This document shows, one piece after another, positions 62,516 to 64,000 of a stretch of 64,000 nucleotides of DNA. Every line of letters begins with the position of its first letter. Positions within the stretch are counted from its first letter, which is position 1. Under the pieces are notes generated by a model. It searched no databases. It was given only the letters and a program-made list of their open reading frames with translations, and was not told the DNA's origin. The translations under genes and the position numbers were made by a program. The DNA is from Bacillota bacterium (GTDB lineage: Bacteria > Bacillota > Clostridia > DSM-8532), in contig JAEXRM010000139.1 in NCBI GenBank assembly GCA_023440865.1, forward strand, positions 1-64,000, given 5' to 3'.

Positions 62516-63277
62516 GTGGAAATACCGACCAACCGGAACCTGCGCATTGCCGTCATATCCGACATCCACGGCAACCTCACGGCCTTCGACCGTGTGCTGG
62601 AAGATATTGCGGATCGCGGCATCAGCCACATCTTCTGTCTGGGCGATCTCATCGGCAAGGGCCCCCAGCCGGCCGAATGCGTGGACCGGGCGTTCGATGT
62701 CTGCGACGGCATTGTCAAGGGCAATTGGGACCATCTCGCAACCACCTGGAAGAATCGGGCCTTCATGCAGTGGCATCGCCGCCACCTGGGCGAGGCGCGC
62801 ATCGACCGGCTGTACGCGCTGCCGGTGTATCTGGAGTTCCTGCTCTCGGGGCGGCTGGTGCGGCTGTGCCATGCCTCGCCGCACGACCTGTTCCACCGGG
62901 TGTTCCAGCACAGCGAGCCACATGAGCGGCTGCGCCTGTTCGCCCCGACCCCCACGCTCGACCGCACGGCCGACGTGCTGGGATATGCGGACATCCACAG
63001 CGCCTACACCGAATATCTCACAGGCGACAGCAATGGAAAGATCCTGTTCAACACCGGCAGCGTCGGCAATCCGCTCGAGGTGCCGCAGGCCTCGTACGCC
63101 ATTGTCGAGGGCGTGTACGATTCACCGGACATGGCTCCCTTTTCCATCTCGCTCGTGCGCGTCCCCTATGACATCGAGGCGGCGGTCCGCGTGGCCGAAG
63201 CCAGCACGATGCCGCACCGCGAGGCGTACATCGAGGAGCTGCGCACCGGCCGGTACTGCGTGCGCGACCTGAGCTGA
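62516..63277 (+). CDS. Calcineurin-like metallophosphoesterase (253 aa)
   Basis: Two-metal phosphodiesterase of the YfcE/MJ0936-related group. Motifs in order: ISDIHGN near residue 15, GDLIGKGP (GDxxxxGP) near 45, GNWD (in place of GNHD) near 70, and LFNTGSVGNP near 180. The His of the GNHD motif is replaced by Trp, so activity on the usual substrates may be altered. The start is GTG 62516: GGAG lies 8 nt upstream of it, while the ATG at 62498 has no usable SD. Followed 41 bp later by a CYTH protein, likely the same operon; both suggest polyphosphate, nucleotide or thiamin-phosphate turnover. Confidence 0.85.
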   Translation: MEIPTNRNLRIAVISDIHGNLTAFDRVLEDIADRGISHIFCLGDLIGKGPQPAECVDRAFDVCDGIVKGNWDHLATTWKNRAFMQWHRRHLGEARIDRLYALPVYLEFLLSGRLVRLCHASPHDLFHRVFQHSEPHERLRLFAPTPTLDRTADVLGYADIHSAYTEYLTGDSNGKILFNTGSVGNPLEVPQASYAIVEGVYDSPDMAPFSISLVRVPYDIEAAVRVAEASTMPHREAYIEELRTGRYCVRDLS

Positions 63278-63318
63278 ACGGACGGGCGCACATGCGCTGC
63301 ACACACGGGGAGGAAGCC

Positions 63319-63783
63319 ATGCCGCATGAAATCGAACGCAAATTCCGCGTCGTCTCCGACGCCTGGCGTGAGGGAACACGCCCGGTGCTCTACCGGCAGG
63401 GATATCTGCACAACGAACCCGGGCACATCGTGCGCGTGCGGGTGGTGGAACAATCCGCATATCTGACCGTCAAGGGCCGGAACGACGGCATCACACGTCT
63501 GGAGTTCGACTACCCCGTACCGCTGGCGGACGCCAACCAGATGCTCGATGCGTTCTGCGGCGGAGAAATCCTCGAGAAGTACCGTCATCACGTCGTGTAT
63601 GGCGACCGGGTCTGGGAGATCGACGAGTTCCTCGGCAGGAACCGCGGGCTGATTGTCGCCGAACTCGAGCTTCCGGACGAGGACGCGCCCTTCGTACGAC
63701 CCGCGTGGCTTGGCGAGGAGGTCAGTCACGATCCGCGGTACTACAACAACAACCTGCTGACGCATCCGTTCTGCCAGTGGTGA
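63319..63783 (+). CDS. CYTH-domain protein (triphosphatase/adenylate cyclase superfamily, 154 aa)
   Basis: Small beta-tunnel enzyme cleaving inorganic or organic triphosphates. The hallmark ExExK motif is at residues 4-8 (EIERK), and further strand motifs RVRVV, YLTVKG, LEFDYPVP and EIDEFLGRNRGLIVAELELP are as in YgiF- or NeuTTM-like proteins. ATG 63319 follows GGGGAGGAAGCC. Coupled with the metallophosphoesterase gene upstream; polyphosphate or thiamin-triphosphate hydrolysis is the best guess. Adenylate cyclase activity of class IV is less likely at this length. Confidence 0.9.
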   Translation: MPHEIERKFRVVSDAWREGTRPVLYRQGYLHNEPGHIVRVRVVEQSAYLTVKGRNDGITRLEFDYPVPLADANQMLDAFCGGEILEKYRHHVVYGDRVWEIDEFLGRNRGLIVAELELPDEDAPFVRPAWLGEEVSHDPRYYNNNLLTHPFCQW

Positions 63784-63865
63784 GGAGCGTTCAGGCCTGT
63801 CGCCCGCACCTGCCCGGTGACAGCCCCGCCATGCGCCGGCAGGCGCGACTCATTCGCGTGCCGGA

Positions 63866-64000
63866 TCACGTCACCGGCGATGGGGGAGTCGCCCTTCGTT
63901 TCATGAGCCACTCGACCAGCAATCCGATGCCCCATCCCCAGAGGGGACCGAGCAGCATGCCCATGGCCACGAGCGATGCAACCGGCACCAGGTCGGTCTT
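63866..64000 (-). CDS. Partial membrane protein, C-terminus only (44 aa in window)
   Basis: Minus-strand open frame entering from the right edge and ending at a TGA at 63866. It encodes hydrophobic SLVAMGMLLGPLWGWGIGLL then a basic end (WLMKRRATPPSP), the look of the last transmembrane helix of a membrane protein. Family not identifiable; possibly not a gene if the upstream continuation is closed. Confidence 0.5.
   Translation of the reverse strand, partial: KTDLVPVASLVAMGMLLGPLWGWGIGLLVEWLMKRRATPPSPVT

Overview
The window is GC-rich, densely coded DNA of a spore-forming anaerobic Gram-positive lineage (class Clostridia in the broad sense). The indicators are a GerW/YtfJ-type spore protein beside a DUF2953 gene, an S-layer-homology (SLH) protein, a multidomain [FeFe]-hydrogenase, a MEMO-like protein, AsnA, MerR/TipA and MarR regulators, paired heterodimeric ABC exporters, and strong GGAGG-type ribosome binding sites before nearly every gene. 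Genus cannot be told from sequence alone. No rRNA, tRNA, CRISPR array, phage or insertion sequence was seen, so this looks like ordinary chromosome.

Layout. (1) 46-5689, minus strand: a four-gene redox cassette (Old Yellow Enzyme, SDR, FAD flavoprotein, 2-hydroxyacid dehydrogenase) facing an AraC regulator at 5991-6812. (2) 6867-9092, minus: PIG-L-type deacetylase plus GPH-family sugar transporter. (3) 9195-17147, minus: a CvpA-like membrane protein, an exported rhodanese and a giant (about 2000 aa) surface protein with overlapping or abutting genes. The giant gene opens with an array of 12-bp repeats, each with an in-frame ATG and most with an SD-like sequence. (4) A diguanylate cyclase, then a 1160-aa fusion of 2Fe-2S, GltD-like flavin, ferredoxin and [FeFe]-hydrogenase modules. 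(5) 22575-25306: two divergent SDR genes around a triple-box operator, followed by a TetR gene. (6) An SLH protein, a MerR/TipA regulator with a textbook 19-bp-spacer promoter, a large lipoprotein, an AraC regulator divergent from a GH29 alpha-L-fucosidase, a GNAT protein and a glycerol-1-phosphate dehydrogenase homologue. (7) 35107-37479, minus: ECF sigma, anti-sigma, DUF2953 and GerW genes in an overlapping operon behind an ECF-type promoter. (8) 37609-43742, minus: an alpha-2-macroglobulin-like protein without a thioester motif, overlapping a MEMO-like gene. (9) GNAT, DUF2804 and GNAT genes and a P2-type cation ATPase. (10) 49579-58314: two heterodimeric ABC exporter pairs, one of them a MarR-controlled operon with two tandem operators. 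(11) A 7TM-PAS-GGDEF cyclase, asparagine synthetase A, a His-rich small lipoprotein, a deoxyinosine glycosylase, a metallophosphoesterase, a CYTH protein and a truncated membrane protein at the right edge.

Together the genes describe a heterotrophic fermenter. It can dispose of electrons by H2 formation linked to NAD(P)H, uses plant- or mucin-type sugars (fucosidase, sugar transporter, deacetylase), invests heavily in surface proteins, exports drugs or lipids, and uses c-di-GMP. The strongest candidates for something undescribed are the start-codon repeat array and its surface-protein operon (9195-17147), the uncharacterised redox cassette (46-5689), and the wiring of an ECF sigma factor to a spore-type protein (35107-37539).
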